Source: Usnea hakonensis
Taxonomy: Eukaryota; Ascomycota; Lecanoromycetes; Lecanorales; Parmeliaceae
Length of the DNA stretch: 47,723 nt
Assembly (NCBI GenBank): GCA_013423325.1
Contig: BLJB01000240.1
Span: 1-47,723, forward strand
Direction of reading: 5' to 3'
Positions within the stretch are counted from its first letter, which is position 1. The number at the start of each line of letters is the position of its first letter. Shown here piece after piece: positions 1 through 11,232 of the stretch. The translations under genes and the position numbers were made by a program. The notes below the pieces were generated by a model. The model was given only the letters and a program-made list of their open reading frames with translations. It was not told where the DNA came from and did no database searches.

Positions 1-60
1 TCTTTTCTTTTCTTTTCTTTTCTTTTCTTTTCTTTTCTTTTCTTTTCTTTTCTTTTCTTT
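1..60. repeat. (TCTTT)n pentanucleotide microsatellite
   Basis: The first 60 bases are twelve near-perfect copies of a TCTTT unit on the plus strand. The tract begins at the window edge, so its full length is unknown. It encodes nothing supportable. Confidence 0.95.
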
Positions 61-80
61 CCTGTCCTCCCTAACCTATT

Positions 81-142
81 CCAGATCCAGATCCAGATCC
101 TGATCTGATACAGATCTTGATACAGATACAGATCTTGGTACA
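81..142. repeat. Imperfect CAGATC / GATACA simple repeat
   Basis: Short hexamer-like units (CAGATC, GATACAGATC) recur through this stretch. It is a degenerate microsatellite directly upstream of the first G-rich tract. Open frames through it are low-complexity artefacts. Confidence 0.8.
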
Positions 143-186
143 GTAGGGCGGGCTGTGGATTTTGTTTGTTTGTTTATTTTTTTGAG

Positions 187-242
187 GGGAAGAGGGAGGG
201 GGGGGGGGGGGAAATAACCCCGGCGGGGGGGGGGGGGGGGGT

Positions 243-293
<51 letters not shown>

Positions 294-317
294 CGGGGGG
301 GGGGGGGGGGGGGGGGG
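187..317 (+). repeat. Poly-G tract 1
   Basis: The stretch is almost purely G on the plus strand. It contains an uninterrupted run of about 51 G (243-293) and, after one C, a further 23 G (295-317). It is flanked by GGA/GGT-rich sequence. It could form G-quadruplexes, or it could be a sequencing or assembly artefact. Glycine-rich and proline-rich open frames across it are not genes. Confidence 0.9.
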
Positions 318-3300
318 TTTGGTGGAGGTGGAGGTGGAGGTGGATATTCATGAGGGAAGGAGAGGAGAGCACAGTAGGATTGGGGATTGGGGTTTGGTGG
401 TTTCGGATATCGCGTATTTGTATTATTTGTTTTGGGTGGGTTTAGGTATGTATGTATTCGGTGCGCAGGCATTTGGTTATTGTGAAAGAGAAGAGAAGAG
501 AAGTGGGAGATTGGGTCCTAGGAAGACTGCTTTCTTGCACTGCAATTGCTCTTCAGTCGATTCGTCTCTTTCATTGCATTTGCGGTCTTTTTTTTCGCCC
601 GCCTATCTACCTACCCCTACCTATATATAGCTATATATCTACTCCAGGCTTCAGGGATCACTGTTTGGTCTATCTATGGTAATGAGACAGGTCAAATATG
701 TTGCGGCTATCTTTTTGTGTATTGTATGTGATTTGCGTGGTTCGAATGTGGCGAATGATGCACTGATGTGTGGTGGGGGGGGCTAGATTTTGGTTTTGGG
801 TTTGATTTTGGATTTGATTTTGGAGGGGAGGGGAGGGGAGGTTGGGCATGAAAGGTGAGCTGTGGTTGGGTATAAGCTCTAGAGGACTATAAGTAGTACT
901 TTGAGGAACAATGGAATCCAGGATGGATAGGCATTCGTATACAAAAGATTGACCACGATTTGTTTTCTTTTGAGCGAGACTGTTGGTTAGCTGAGGTCTG
1001 GGAAGGGAGATGCGGGGTGGGGAAATGGGAATGGATATGGATATGGAAATGCGGGGTAGGGTGGGAGGATTGAGAGGAGAAGGGGGAGGGATGCTGAGGG
1101 TTGTTGAAACGGTTGCTGGGGTTGGGACTGGGATTGATGGGTAGGGATTTGGGGGGGAGGCGAGGTTAGGTTGTGGATGATATCTCGAGGGATGATGAAT
1201 GATGGGAGGATGGCATAATATGAAATCTACCACGATTTCTTTTTTCCCTTTTTTCCCTTTTTTTTTGGCTAGATTGTTGGCTGAGGGAGGGGAGGGGAGG
1301 TAGCGGGTGGGAGGGTTAAGGGAGGGATGGTGATGTTGGTTTGCTGGGAAAGCAGAAGGGAATCGAATGAGGAGATGAGGGCGGGTTCGTCGAGGGTATC
1401 CTATGGATTGGCAGGTGGGCGTAAAAGTCTTGGCTAGTAGGGCTGAACCCCTGATTTTTACCCTCCGCCAGTCCATGGGATACATTATTGCATGTTCATT
1501 TATAGAAGGGGGCTGCTGTCGAGGCGGGATGATGTTTGGGACCCAAAACTCCCAAAGGCGGCACGGTTCTGCACGAGTCTCGCATCGGGAGATCTACCCT
1601 TCTACCCTAAAAGTCAAACGCACGGCCAATGAGAGTACCCACTGTCATTCTGGAGATAAGGTATACGTTGTGTAACGGTTTGAGTTTCTCGTGACTTGCT
1701 CTTCAGTTTGTTATTGTTTCGCTCTCATTCCCATGCTTCTACTCCCGCGGAGATATGTCCGAGGAGTGCCGCGTGGTCACATATATCCATGTTTTGGAAG
1801 GCTCGGGAAAAGCAAGATGATGAATGAGCCTTTGCTTCCGTTTTGAAACGAATTCGCTTCGATCGGTGATCCCGTGCAGTAGCCCTAAAGGTTTCTCCTA
1901 AAGCAGTGGCCTGCAGTGGCCTGCAGCGGAAGGCTGCCCGTCGTATGTAACTGTGGAGTTCTTTTATCGCCGACAAAAGTGTGGATGTCGCAAAGCCTAC
2001 CCAGCATGCGTCTCAATCCGGGTTTTGTCCATGTTTCGGGCTTACTAGCCACGGAAAATTCCCTGTCTTCCACGTTCTAGACCCATCTTTCCGCTTTCGT
2101 ATGTGCAGAATAAGTCAGCCAGCTGCAGTCCAGACATGATGTGACCTTTCCCGTATGGGCCAACCGCAAATGGCTGCTCTTCCCGCGAGGGTATTAATAT
2201 CCGAGTGTTCCGGTGTCCGGTGTTCGGATGTCCTGGGCCGGGCTGGGGTGTTTGTCAATGTACCATGACCCATTCTCGGTACTGTCCGGTCGTTCATAGA
2301 ACAGCGACCTTTATGGTCTTCTTTTACATACCACCCTCTCCCTCTTCATTTTCCGCCGTTTCAAGTACCAGAGACGAACGTATATCGGGCGCGTGGACAG
2401 TCAGGACGACTGATTCACGTGCAAATCAACGTTCCCCCATATCTGGCAGTATGTATATCGCAGTGGCGCCTATCTTTTCATCACTGTGCCACTCGCATGT
2501 GTCGTCGCCTATGGATTGGATCGGATGGGGGAGGCTGTGCTGGTATGAGTCAGTCACACGCTGAACACATTCCTTAAAGGCATACAGACAGGATCGTATG
2601 ATTCACCCCGCGAGTGCGTTTGGGTGTGTCCCGCCAACAAACACATAAAGTCGACCATCAATTTTATCACTTCAGGTTTCTTTCGACATTCTCGTCTGGT
2701 CATACTTCTTAAAATTCATATCGATTTGGAACAACCCTCCCTCAGATCTTCGCTCACCTGTTTGCGTCCCGGTTTCGGCTTGACCTAAAACGTACGCGCG
2801 CGTTGGAGACTGTCTTTTCCGTTGAGATCTCGTCGAGCAGGGTATTGGGCACTCGGGGCCGGTCTGCAAATCTCGAATCACTATGCCTTGACAAATTTTG
2901 CGTCACCCGAAGTCTTTGGTTGATGGTATTCATTTCATCTTTTCAGCGTGTAGCACCTCCAGCCGGGTCTCATCCTCCTTCCAAGAGGCCCAGATACGGC
3001 TCTTTCGCCATCTTCAAGTGTGCTGGAGCTCTGACAAGATCGATTTCTTCGCGGTACGCTGATGCAATGCGAGCGAACACTTCCCGCAACCATGGCCGGG
3101 CTACCTCAGGACAAGACATTGATCGGGTCACCATCGCTGTAGGCGGTTGGTGAAGTTTGAGTTGCCCATTGTACGTCTGATGACATGGGCTGCATGTAGC
3201 ATATGTTGGTGCGTATTTCCCTGCTCTTGTGATCCTGCTCTTCAAAAATGGCTCACGCATATTTGGTCGTAGCCCTTTGCGAGATGGCAAGAGGTTCTAT

Positions 3301-4151
3301 CCTCCGAAGGGTCCGTCTGTTGACGACTCTAGCATGATATCCTTGCTTCTAATTTGACGAGCTCTGGCTTCCCGCTGTCTTTGCTTTCTGGGCGCAACTT
3401 GGAAGTTGTCGAAGTGGACAAAGTAGCGCGTTCGCAAGCTTCGTGGACGCTGCGCCGGCGAGCTCAATAAATCCCGTGATCCACAGCTTCGCTTGCAGTC
3501 AGCTAGATCAGCCTTGATGAGTGGCTCATAAAAGGGTGATGCGATGCATTCGATCGTTGTTGTTGGTTAAGATCAATCAAGATTGAAATTTTCGGCCAAT
3601 CTCGAATAATGATTAGTAAGCAGATCATTGACTGGACAACAGTACCCTCCAGTGAAGATGCAAATGATATCCGACAACTACTACGATTTGGGAACCTTTT
3701 TCGCGGAATCCTTCTTCTATATCTTGGACCAATCATTGGAGGAAGAAAGGGCCATCCTGAGTCTCCCCGAAGTCGCTTGTGGCTGGCTGGTCGAACTGGA
3801 TCATCAAGCTCACTGATCGACAGGTACGCAAAAGGAATTTTAGCCTAAAGCACGCCATAAGCACCCATCGGCCTACATAGTCATCCAAATGTCCTCGACC
3901 AGCCTATTCTATACTACACTGGGCTTTACAGTTGCTCCTATCTTAAGACACTAGGGACACAGCAACTCGTCTTCAAATGGACTGGAAGGAGAGTGGCAGT
4001 AAAATTCTATGGCTTTGCAAGCTTCGATGATGGGTGTATGCTCATGTAAACAATCCCGCCATATATGCAGTCTATCAAGGAAAAAAGCTCCGGTCTCTGA
4101 TGCCGAGTTGCCCCATACCACTCTGGTCCTGTCGTTATTTGAGAGGCTGTG
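318..4151. other. Gene-free stretch, nothing supportable
   Basis: About 3.8 kb with only short open frames of low-complexity or unnatural composition. A small imperfect tandem repeat with the unit CAGTGGCCTG lies near 1904-1927. An open frame on the minus strand at 2970-3290 has fairly natural composition, but it has no start context, splice partners or recognisable domain. No RNA gene was recognised. Confidence 0.6.
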
Positions 4152-4653
4152 TCAGGCAAAAATGTATGCAGCTATCCCCTTTTGCAGCTCCTCTGGATAC
4201 TCGGTATCTCCAACAGAACGAAAATATTCACCGCTTATGCAACGCTTTTGCCCCAGTCCGACATAGCACTGGTGTAGCCCGAAGTCTGTCCCGGGGTTGG
4301 CACATGCTGTTGGCCCTAATTGCATGATGGACCAGCTGAAGCCGCGTGCTCCCCCTCTTCTTATGCCTTGTGGTTCTATGGAGAACATGGTGGGGTTATG
4401 AGGACGCTTGCGCTTGCTGCGATCTCTGCGGCCGTTCTTGCAGCCATAGCCGCAACTAAACGAATGTCAGTCCACCGCTCAGAGTTCATGTTGGTTGTAG
4501 CACCCACTCACCACAGCTGGGACAATTCTCTGGACGTCTCTCATCGTGAAATTTCTGACCTTTGCAGCCGCCGTGGTTTCTTCCAGCGCAAGGAGCTGTA
4601 CCCATTGGTGAGTCGTGACCGCATTCATATCGAAGCCTCAAAATTTTGCACAT
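4152..4653 (-). CDS. Small Cys-rich (zinc-ribbon-like) hypothetical protein
   Basis: Proposed two-exon gene: exon 1 4653-4508, intron 4507-4456 (52 nt, GTGGGT donor, CTGAC branch site, TTTAG acceptor), exon 2 4455-4152, giving 149 residues. The N-terminus starts MCKILRLRYECGHDS. Cys and His then follow at regular spacing (CGH, APC, GGC, CPSC), with a KFHDERRPENCPSC stretch. After the splice comes a basic segment with CGYGC and KNGRRDRSKRKR. Many fungal proteins begin with a similar MC...CGH pattern, probably a structural zinc site, but I do not recognise the family and assign no function. The canonical GTGAGT two bases upstream is an alternative donor; using it leads to an early stop after an Ala-rich tail. 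The join chosen here keeps the Cys pattern going. The intron position is therefore uncertain. Confidence 0.5.
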
Positions 4654-6350
4654 GGCCACAACGTGGGAAGACCGTATCCGGGCTCGTACATCTTGAATTA
4701 TGTTCTCTCGGAGCAAGCGATAGGGTTCAGTGGGTTGAGGTCAAAACGGGTATCCGCATAACAAAGTCGGTCCCCATGACGAGTCAAATCCTTGTCCGAG
4801 AGATACCAACGTTTTCCTCCATTCAAGTCGGAGACCAATTCGTCTAACTGAAGATCGTTAGCTCGACATGCGCGTGGGGTGAGGCTGGACATCTGCGTGG
4901 GGATGCGAGGATGACACAAGCACGTCCCCTCCTTTCCAGCATGCAGATCATTCGTGCATTTTCCCCTCTATGACGATGCCGATTGGCTGCCAACTTTTCT
5001 GCGGGATTTTTGCAAATTCGTTTTTTGAGAGCGCCTACCTAGGCACCATTTTCAAACCATTTCTTTGATTGGCCCATTGCAAAACCTGGTTGAGCCATTT
5101 GAAATAAATGATAGTTGGAGATCCGGGATGTACACTTTTGCTGCACGCAACGTGCTCGGGGATGTTTTCCGCGGCATTGCAGTAAGTACGATTATTCTCC
5201 TGCGGATGAATAGGACATGCATACGTCTTGTACTCTTGAAACGCCAAGATGGATGCCTGAAGAAGCTTTAGATTTAAAGAAGATGAAACCTTTCGGAGGC
5301 TTTTGGGAACCTTAATGGTGCGGGTTAGGCTGTAGCGCATAGAGATGCTGTACAATGGAAATATCTCGATTGCAATCGGCGGCGCTTGTTTGAATAGTCG
5401 TTCTGCAGTGTACTGGAGAACACATGGACACAATGGACGACGTGAACTCGCACCAAGAAGGCCAAAGCGAGCGTTGTGAGGTGTCCGAAGCTCGAGATTC
5501 TTCTCTATCTCGTGCGCAAGGTCATCATGCAGTATGACATACTCAATTCATAGCACGGATAAGAAAAAGAAAAAGGCGATAATGGCTGCCATTTTTGATC
5601 AGCGCGCTTACCTACTTCCGCGCTGACACCTGGCTAATAACGGGAGATGGACGCCCCTTAACGGTTCGGGTAGTCCAGAATCCAAGCCACTAGCACCAAG
5701 CGTTACAGACATACTCGATTGGGCTTTCAAGCATTTGCCGAACACCAGTCACGAGCTCAGATTCATGAGTTAAAAAACAAGATTAATCAAGCAGAACAAC
5801 CTGTTCAGTGGGCCAATCGGCAGTAGTGACGGTATCGAAACGGTCTGACCACCACACCACACGTTTTCGGTTCTCAATAGAGCGAGATTTCACAGCAAAG
5901 ACTATCTGACCGAGAGCCCTAGAATAAGTCTAGCTACATTCATCGCTATAATCTCGTAATGGCTTCGTTACGATCTCCAATCTCGATTGCTGATATTGCT
6001 GGTTCAGCACAAAAGTCGGATCGGCGTCCCCATTTTATTCTAAAAACAGAATTGGAACTGTAGGATTGAAATTCGAAAACATCTCGGCACTTAAAAACTC
6101 GTATCGACCAGCAAGGGATCGGGATACAAAAGTGCGGCGAATGCCACCGTTGCTATCTAATAGCACAAATTCACTCTTCAGAAGCAGCGGGTTAGATAAA
6201 CGAATCAATTTCCCCGTGATTAATTAATCCCTCTATTTGTTTTGGGAAATTATCTAGCAATAGTGAACTAGTGGCTGAGTGACGTGGGCTTGACCAGCAG
6301 GGGGCGTACCTCGGTCCCGTCTGTACGTCGACAAATGTGTCAACAACAAC
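4654..6350. other. Gene-free stretch, nothing supportable
   Basis: About 1.7 kb between two minus-strand genes. The 5035-5433 minus frame has several Cys but no start, splice or domain support. No RNA gene or clear repeat was seen. The part next to 4653 presumably holds the promoter of the Cys-rich gene. Confidence 0.55.
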
Positions 6351-7080
6351 TCAGAGAGACTTGACATGGTAGTCAGAGCGCTTGGACGCAAAGTCGATCT
6401 CTCTCGGTCCTCTGGACAACTGCATCACCCCGTAGTACGCCAACGCCAGATCAACCAGGAAGTCCTTGGGGAACCTGTCTTTTTTACTGCCTTCGAAGAT
6501 GACCACGTGGTCAAGACGCCATAGTGTCCAGTCTACACAGAGCTCGCGAAGTCGTGAGTCACTCGCCGTATTTCGGTACACATGGTCAAAGAGGCTGGTG
6601 GGATACACCTTTGTAATATTAGCCTTGTCGATGAGGACGTCAATTGCCGCGTTCTGCAGATCTGGTATCCCGTATTTGTCCCCAAAGATGTGAAGATCGA
6701 TGAGCACCTCATATTTCACCGTGTCAAGAGCTTCACCATCCTCAATGATCTGCTTCGTGTACACCCATAACTGAAAGTATCGGAATAGGGCTGGATCGTC
6801 CTCGGGCAGTCTTAGCACCTGCTCTGTACCTTCGACGAATTGTCCCTCAAAGGCAGCGCGAAAGAACGGAGCGATGCTGCAAAGCGCCCCTTTGTGCATG
6901 TTGAATACTTTCTTCTCTTGTCCGACTATGACTTGGACTGTCCCGGTGTCTAAGGAATCTCTGGAAAAGGAAGGGAAGGTCAGCAAGAAGCGTCCGGGCA
7001 TATCATTGAGAGGAGACATACCGTGTGAGTCGAAACTTCTCGCCATCGTGATTGATAAAAACTTCCATACTTGCTGACAT
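6351..7080 (-). CDS. BTB/POZ domain protein
   Basis: Two exons: exon 1 7080-7022 (MSASMEVFINHDGEKFRLTR), intron 7021-6961 (61 nt, GTATGT to TTCCAG), exon 2 6960-6351, giving 222 residues. The splice restores the continuous BTB start DSLDTGTVQVIVGQEKKVF. The BTB fold covers about residues 20-125, including the HKGALCSIAPFFRAAFEG segment (equivalent to HK..L...S.yF...) and the LPEDDPALFRYFQLWVYT segment typical of fungal BTB proteins. A helical C-terminal part follows (LIDLHIFGDKYGIPDLQNAA), as in many short fungal BTB-only proteins. BTB domains mediate dimerisation and sometimes recruitment to Cullin-3 ligases; the partner here is unknown. A 231-residue frame that reads through the intron from 7046 is a shadow of this gene. 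Confidence 0.9.
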
Positions 7081-8345
7081 GATGGAATCTTGGAGAGTGA
7101 GGAGCAGAAGCTTCAATTTGAGCTCGAAGATGATGAGAGAAAGGGTTCATTATTTTGCTAGTCTTCATACGAGTACGTGTTGTGGACCGAGTCGAATCAA
7201 GATCATTGTGACTGACTTAGGTGGAGCAAAGTGAATAACTCGACACAGAGACATTTCGTCGTTTGACACCGCCTTTCACATGACTCCGCTGGCCACACCG
7301 CACGACCCAATCATCTTGTATCCGTACCATTACGACCAACCTCCCTCCCACATCACCGAGAAGATGTATTTGGCCTGATGCTGCTTATTTCATAGCAGTG
7401 TTGAAAAGACCTCTCGCCGCCAGAACGCCTTCTTGGCTATAATCGTGAAAAGCTCATTCTTCCTGTATACGCAGCCGATAATGCCAGCAAAATGGCAGCT
7501 TCAATGCTTTGCGCAAGCACATCACCGTCGTCATCATCGGAGCTACGAGTCGGACTTGGGGATTTGAGATCCACAAAATGTCTCATTCAGGTTTATGTCT
7601 GGTTGTGGACGAAAACGACCCGTATGCTCCCGCTACATCGAAACGTGTCGAAGGACAAAGGATCAAGGGAGCAGCCAAGATTGAGAGCCAAGAATATTTC
7701 TCAACAATCCAGGCCTCAAGCGTTGTCCAACACATATACCCTTCTATCTCTGCAGCTTGATACTCTCTTTCTTTTCCAAGCAACACTTAAAACATCATAC
7801 TGACGCACATCTCCTAGTTCTAGTGCATCTGCCTATTCGATCACGTCTCTTCCAGACACGGTCTATACCAATCCTCCCCATCCTCGACCTCCCAACCTCC
7901 AGAACCTCTCCAACAATCCCACCCACACTCTCCAAAAGAACTCTCCATAAACAGCACTCATCAAAAATACAACGAATCACAAAACCCGCACAAACACGCC
8001 ACTCCCCACACTCCCACAAAGCCTCTCCAAAATGCATCCTAACTCATCCACTTCCCCATCCACCACCCTCATCCCCCTTCTATCTCCCCAAACAACTACA
8101 AAAATAGCCTACGCCAAACCCCTGCCCCACCCTACCTTAGCCAAGCACTTGCAGCACCCAACGAGCACAACTGCCCGCATGCGAACTGACAGCCCGACTT
8201 CCCTCGCTTATCGCTGTTGAGAAAAGTCATAGCTGGATGTTATTGTGCTTTGGTAAATGTGCTTGCTTGGACTTTGGTGGTTGGTTATGAGAGGGGGGGG
8301 AGAGCGAGAGCGGGAGAGAGAGGGAGGGGGGGCCGGGGGGGGGGG
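7081..8345. other. Gene-free stretch, nothing supportable
   Basis: The part next to 7081 is the presumptive promoter of the BTB gene. The remainder (7492-8220) holds only unnatural Ser/Pro/Thr-rich frames. Nothing else was recognised. Confidence 0.55.
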
Positions 8346-8369
8346 GGGCATATTTTTTGGGGGGGGAAA

Positions 8370-8435
<66 letters not shown>
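8335..8435 (+). repeat. Poly-G tract 2 with flanking direct repeats
   Basis: A run of 66 uninterrupted G covers 8370-8435. Two shorter G runs precede it. A short direct repeat with the core CATATTTT and G on both sides occurs before the run (8349-8362) and again just after it (8436-8449). The tract continues into a G/A-rich strand bias. It may be a G-quadruplex-forming repeat or a technical artefact. Confidence 0.9.
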
Positions 8436-8437
<2 letters not shown>

Positions 8438-8552
8438 TATTTTCTTGGGCGGGAAAGTGGTGAAGGCTGGGTGATGGTCGTATGTCTAGATTGTTGGTGA
8501 GGGGAAAAGTGGCGATGAGGTGGGGTGGTTTTGGAGTGGGACGAGGGGGGAG

Positions 8553-8561
8553 AGAGGAAGA

Positions 8562-8597
<36 letters not shown>
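8553..8597 (+). repeat. (GA)n microsatellite
   Basis: An alternating GA tract with an almost perfect dinucleotide repeat at its 3-prime end, continuing the purine-rich strand of the preceding poly-G block. Confidence 0.9.
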
Positions 8598-8600
<3 letters not shown>

Positions 8601-11232
8601 GATATAACAAACCAACTCTCCATGCGAATCTTCTCTGCGTCTTTCCTATGCTGACGGCGTGTCACGCGTATTCGCACGGAGAAGAGAGCAGAGAAGACTG
8701 TATTCTCCAACTAAATCAAAAGTACCATCTCCTAGACCCTACTTCGCCCCCTCTACACCGCGCTGAAAAACGCTACCGCATAACAAGGGCAGTATACAAT
8801 ACAGTGGGTAAGGGGGTCCTGGTGTTTCCTTTAGGCATGGGACGTTGGTGTGTAGGGATTGGAAAAAGAACACTAGTTTGGAGGACTTCATCACAAGGCT
8901 TGCTCCGCAAGAGAATGGAGATGTGAATTTTTTTGTTCTTTGATGTACTAGATGGGATCTATGGACGATTTTCATTTGGCGTAGACTGGATGCAATGGTG
9001 CTGGATGTGAGCGCTGGCGCGAGTACTATCTATCACGCCTGGGATTCAGATTCGAAAAAAGAGTCCCCATCGCTCTTATATCTTTTTCCATATCCTCGCT
9101 CCCTTCTAAGATGGAGATGGACGTTTACAGACGAATGAGGAGTGCGGTGATATTGCCACTGTAGGTAGATGGGATGGATAAGAGTGCGATGTTCTCTTGT
9201 TTGACTGGAACACAACGGGCCTGGCTTTGTGTGTCTGTGAGATGTTGGGGGTTGGGAGGGTGGTGGGGCGTAGGCACACATCGTCTTTGGACTCTCCATC
9301 GTATAATATGACATACTTATTGTAGACATTACTTTTTTAAGCGATTATTTAATCGGATATCTTGCCAGCATGCTACGGATAGAGTAAGTCTCGTAAACCG
9401 TCACACACTACTAGAGCGCAACAGACGCTCTACCGCATGTTCCCTTGTGATTGTTGCCCTGCATGTCATTATAAGCGCTGTGGGCAGAAAACGGGAATTG
9501 CTTGAGCGCCACAGGCTTCAGGGGTGGAAAGTAATCAACTTTACCGGGTTGTATGAAAATGGTTGGAATGACGATCTTTATGCAGCGTTGGGAGGGGTGC
9601 CCTGCATTTGCAGACAGATCCTTTCCACTGTGATTTGCGCATGGGCACAGTGTCTCACATGTGGTCACAAGATCCTCATTGTTGAACAGCTTTGAATACG
9701 TTCGGAAGGAGGTCTAATACGTTGTACTCACGGCGTTGTCATCTGGATCATGAGTCTTGCAGATTGAGGGGTACCGACAGGTGGCATCAAAGTCTTCAGC
9801 CAATCAGTCTTCTGCAGACCCCACCACCAACCCAGCCTTGGAAGCTCAGCCGTCCAGAAGTCAGAAGGGAGTGGTGCCCAAAGCGTCAAGGTCGATAGCG
9901 GTCGTTTGCCGTTCCTGCTCCAGGATTGCAAGCGCTTTGTAGATCTCCATGCATGCCGTCCGATTGAGGGCGCTCAGATCGTGGGCGGACGATGTTGTGA
10001 TGTTTTTTGAAAATGGGGTAACCATACTAATCATCTCAAGAATTGTTAGCGAGGGGATTAGCCTCATGTGGGTTGTGGCTTGTCCAATCTTCTCTGACGC
10101 TGATAGGGTTGATTGTGGATGCTGCAAGGTGACAGCGACGGTGTGATATGTGAGGCATGCAAATACGAAGCAAAGGCGCACGGTATATGCGCTCTGTTGC
10201 AACCATCCTTCTTTTCTTGCATCTAGAATTGCTCTTTGATTGAAAGCGCAGTATGGATACGTTTCCCGCTGCTTGCTCCGCTTCTTTTCTTTCTAGCTAA
10301 ACCTGAAGATCAGTAAGCCCGAGCTCCAATTTTTTCCAGTAGTCGTTCTAGCTTGGCTCAGGGTAGTGACTGGTCAATGGACCCTTCAGCCAATAATTTC
10401 TCGCCGCCGGGTCCATGTGGGTCATCTTGGTCAGGCTCTCCCAACTTTGTAACCCTGAGATCTATCGTTACCAGGTCGTTAAGTCAACCTCTTTCTGATG
10501 AGGCGGCATTACATGGTTACCGAGTACCTAGATTCTGGGAAGTTCTAGAGATGTCATTCCGCGTCGAGGTAGTTGCCACTATGATCTTGGTGGAGAGTAA
10601 ACGTAGCTTGGGAAATCGCAATGAACAGGATTACTGATCTGCCGCTTTTGAGCCTGGCTACATTGATAGATCATCCAGATCCATATTCGCAACCGTCTAC
10701 TGCGGTATTCAAGATGCATTTAGCTGTTATCGTTCGAGTCATACACAGAAATCTGCTCAGGCAATCTCCTAGATGCCCCAATATCACTAGTCTGTCACCC
10801 GCGACGGTAATTCTTTCCGCGAATAATCGAGCTCTAAATATCGGTAACTGTATTCCAAGCAGGCAGACTGGTGTTCATTTCTATGGTAGAGTATCTACAG
10901 GATGTGGGGGCTTTCTGGAGGTAATGCAGCAACACTGGACCGAGTGCCGCGTGCATTGGCGATGTCAGAGAAGAGATAATTTGGATACAAGAGCATGGCG
11001 AGGCACGTGGCGATGTGATTAGCCTTTCGCATGACAAGGAAGCCCTTGTTTCCACCCTATACATTGATTCTGCCCACGGTGTTAGCTACTGTGGGTAAGT
11101 TAGGAGTAGAATAGATCTTATTATACTAGAAGAATGCCGGAGCGGGATGAGAGTGACATGCGGACGTATCTAGCACCTGTCCAGCTCATAGAGAAACACT
11201 AGGAAGGATGTATTGGTACAATGAAGCTGTTA
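8598..11232. other. Gene-poor stretch; possible degenerate frames only
   Basis: No complete gene could be built. On the minus strand, a frame at 10202-9861 has a hydrophobic N-terminus, and a downstream frame at 9668-9411 carries several Cys. However, the first has no ATG in frame and no convincing splice joins the two. They could be relics of a secreted protein gene. No RNA gene or large repeat was seen. Confidence 0.5.

Noticed and set aside
71..472. Proline-rich and glycine-rich long open frames across the first poly-G tract
   Set aside because: Pure low-complexity consequences of homopolymer sequence; no start context, splice structure or domain.
670..1485. 271-residue minus-strand frame
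   Set aside because: Composition is dominated by Pro/Ser/Ile from G/T-rich simple sequence and shows no domain or conserved motif.
2970..3290. Minus-strand frame with fairly natural composition
   Set aside because: No supporting splice sites, neighbours or recognised motifs; could be a relic but not supportable.
8208..8615. Proline-rich and glycine-rich frames over poly-G tract 2 and the GA repeat
   Set aside because: Low-complexity artefacts of repeats.
9411..10202. Possible secreted Cys protein on the minus strand
   Set aside because: First frame has no ATG and no clean splice to the downstream Cys-containing frame; may be a decayed gene.
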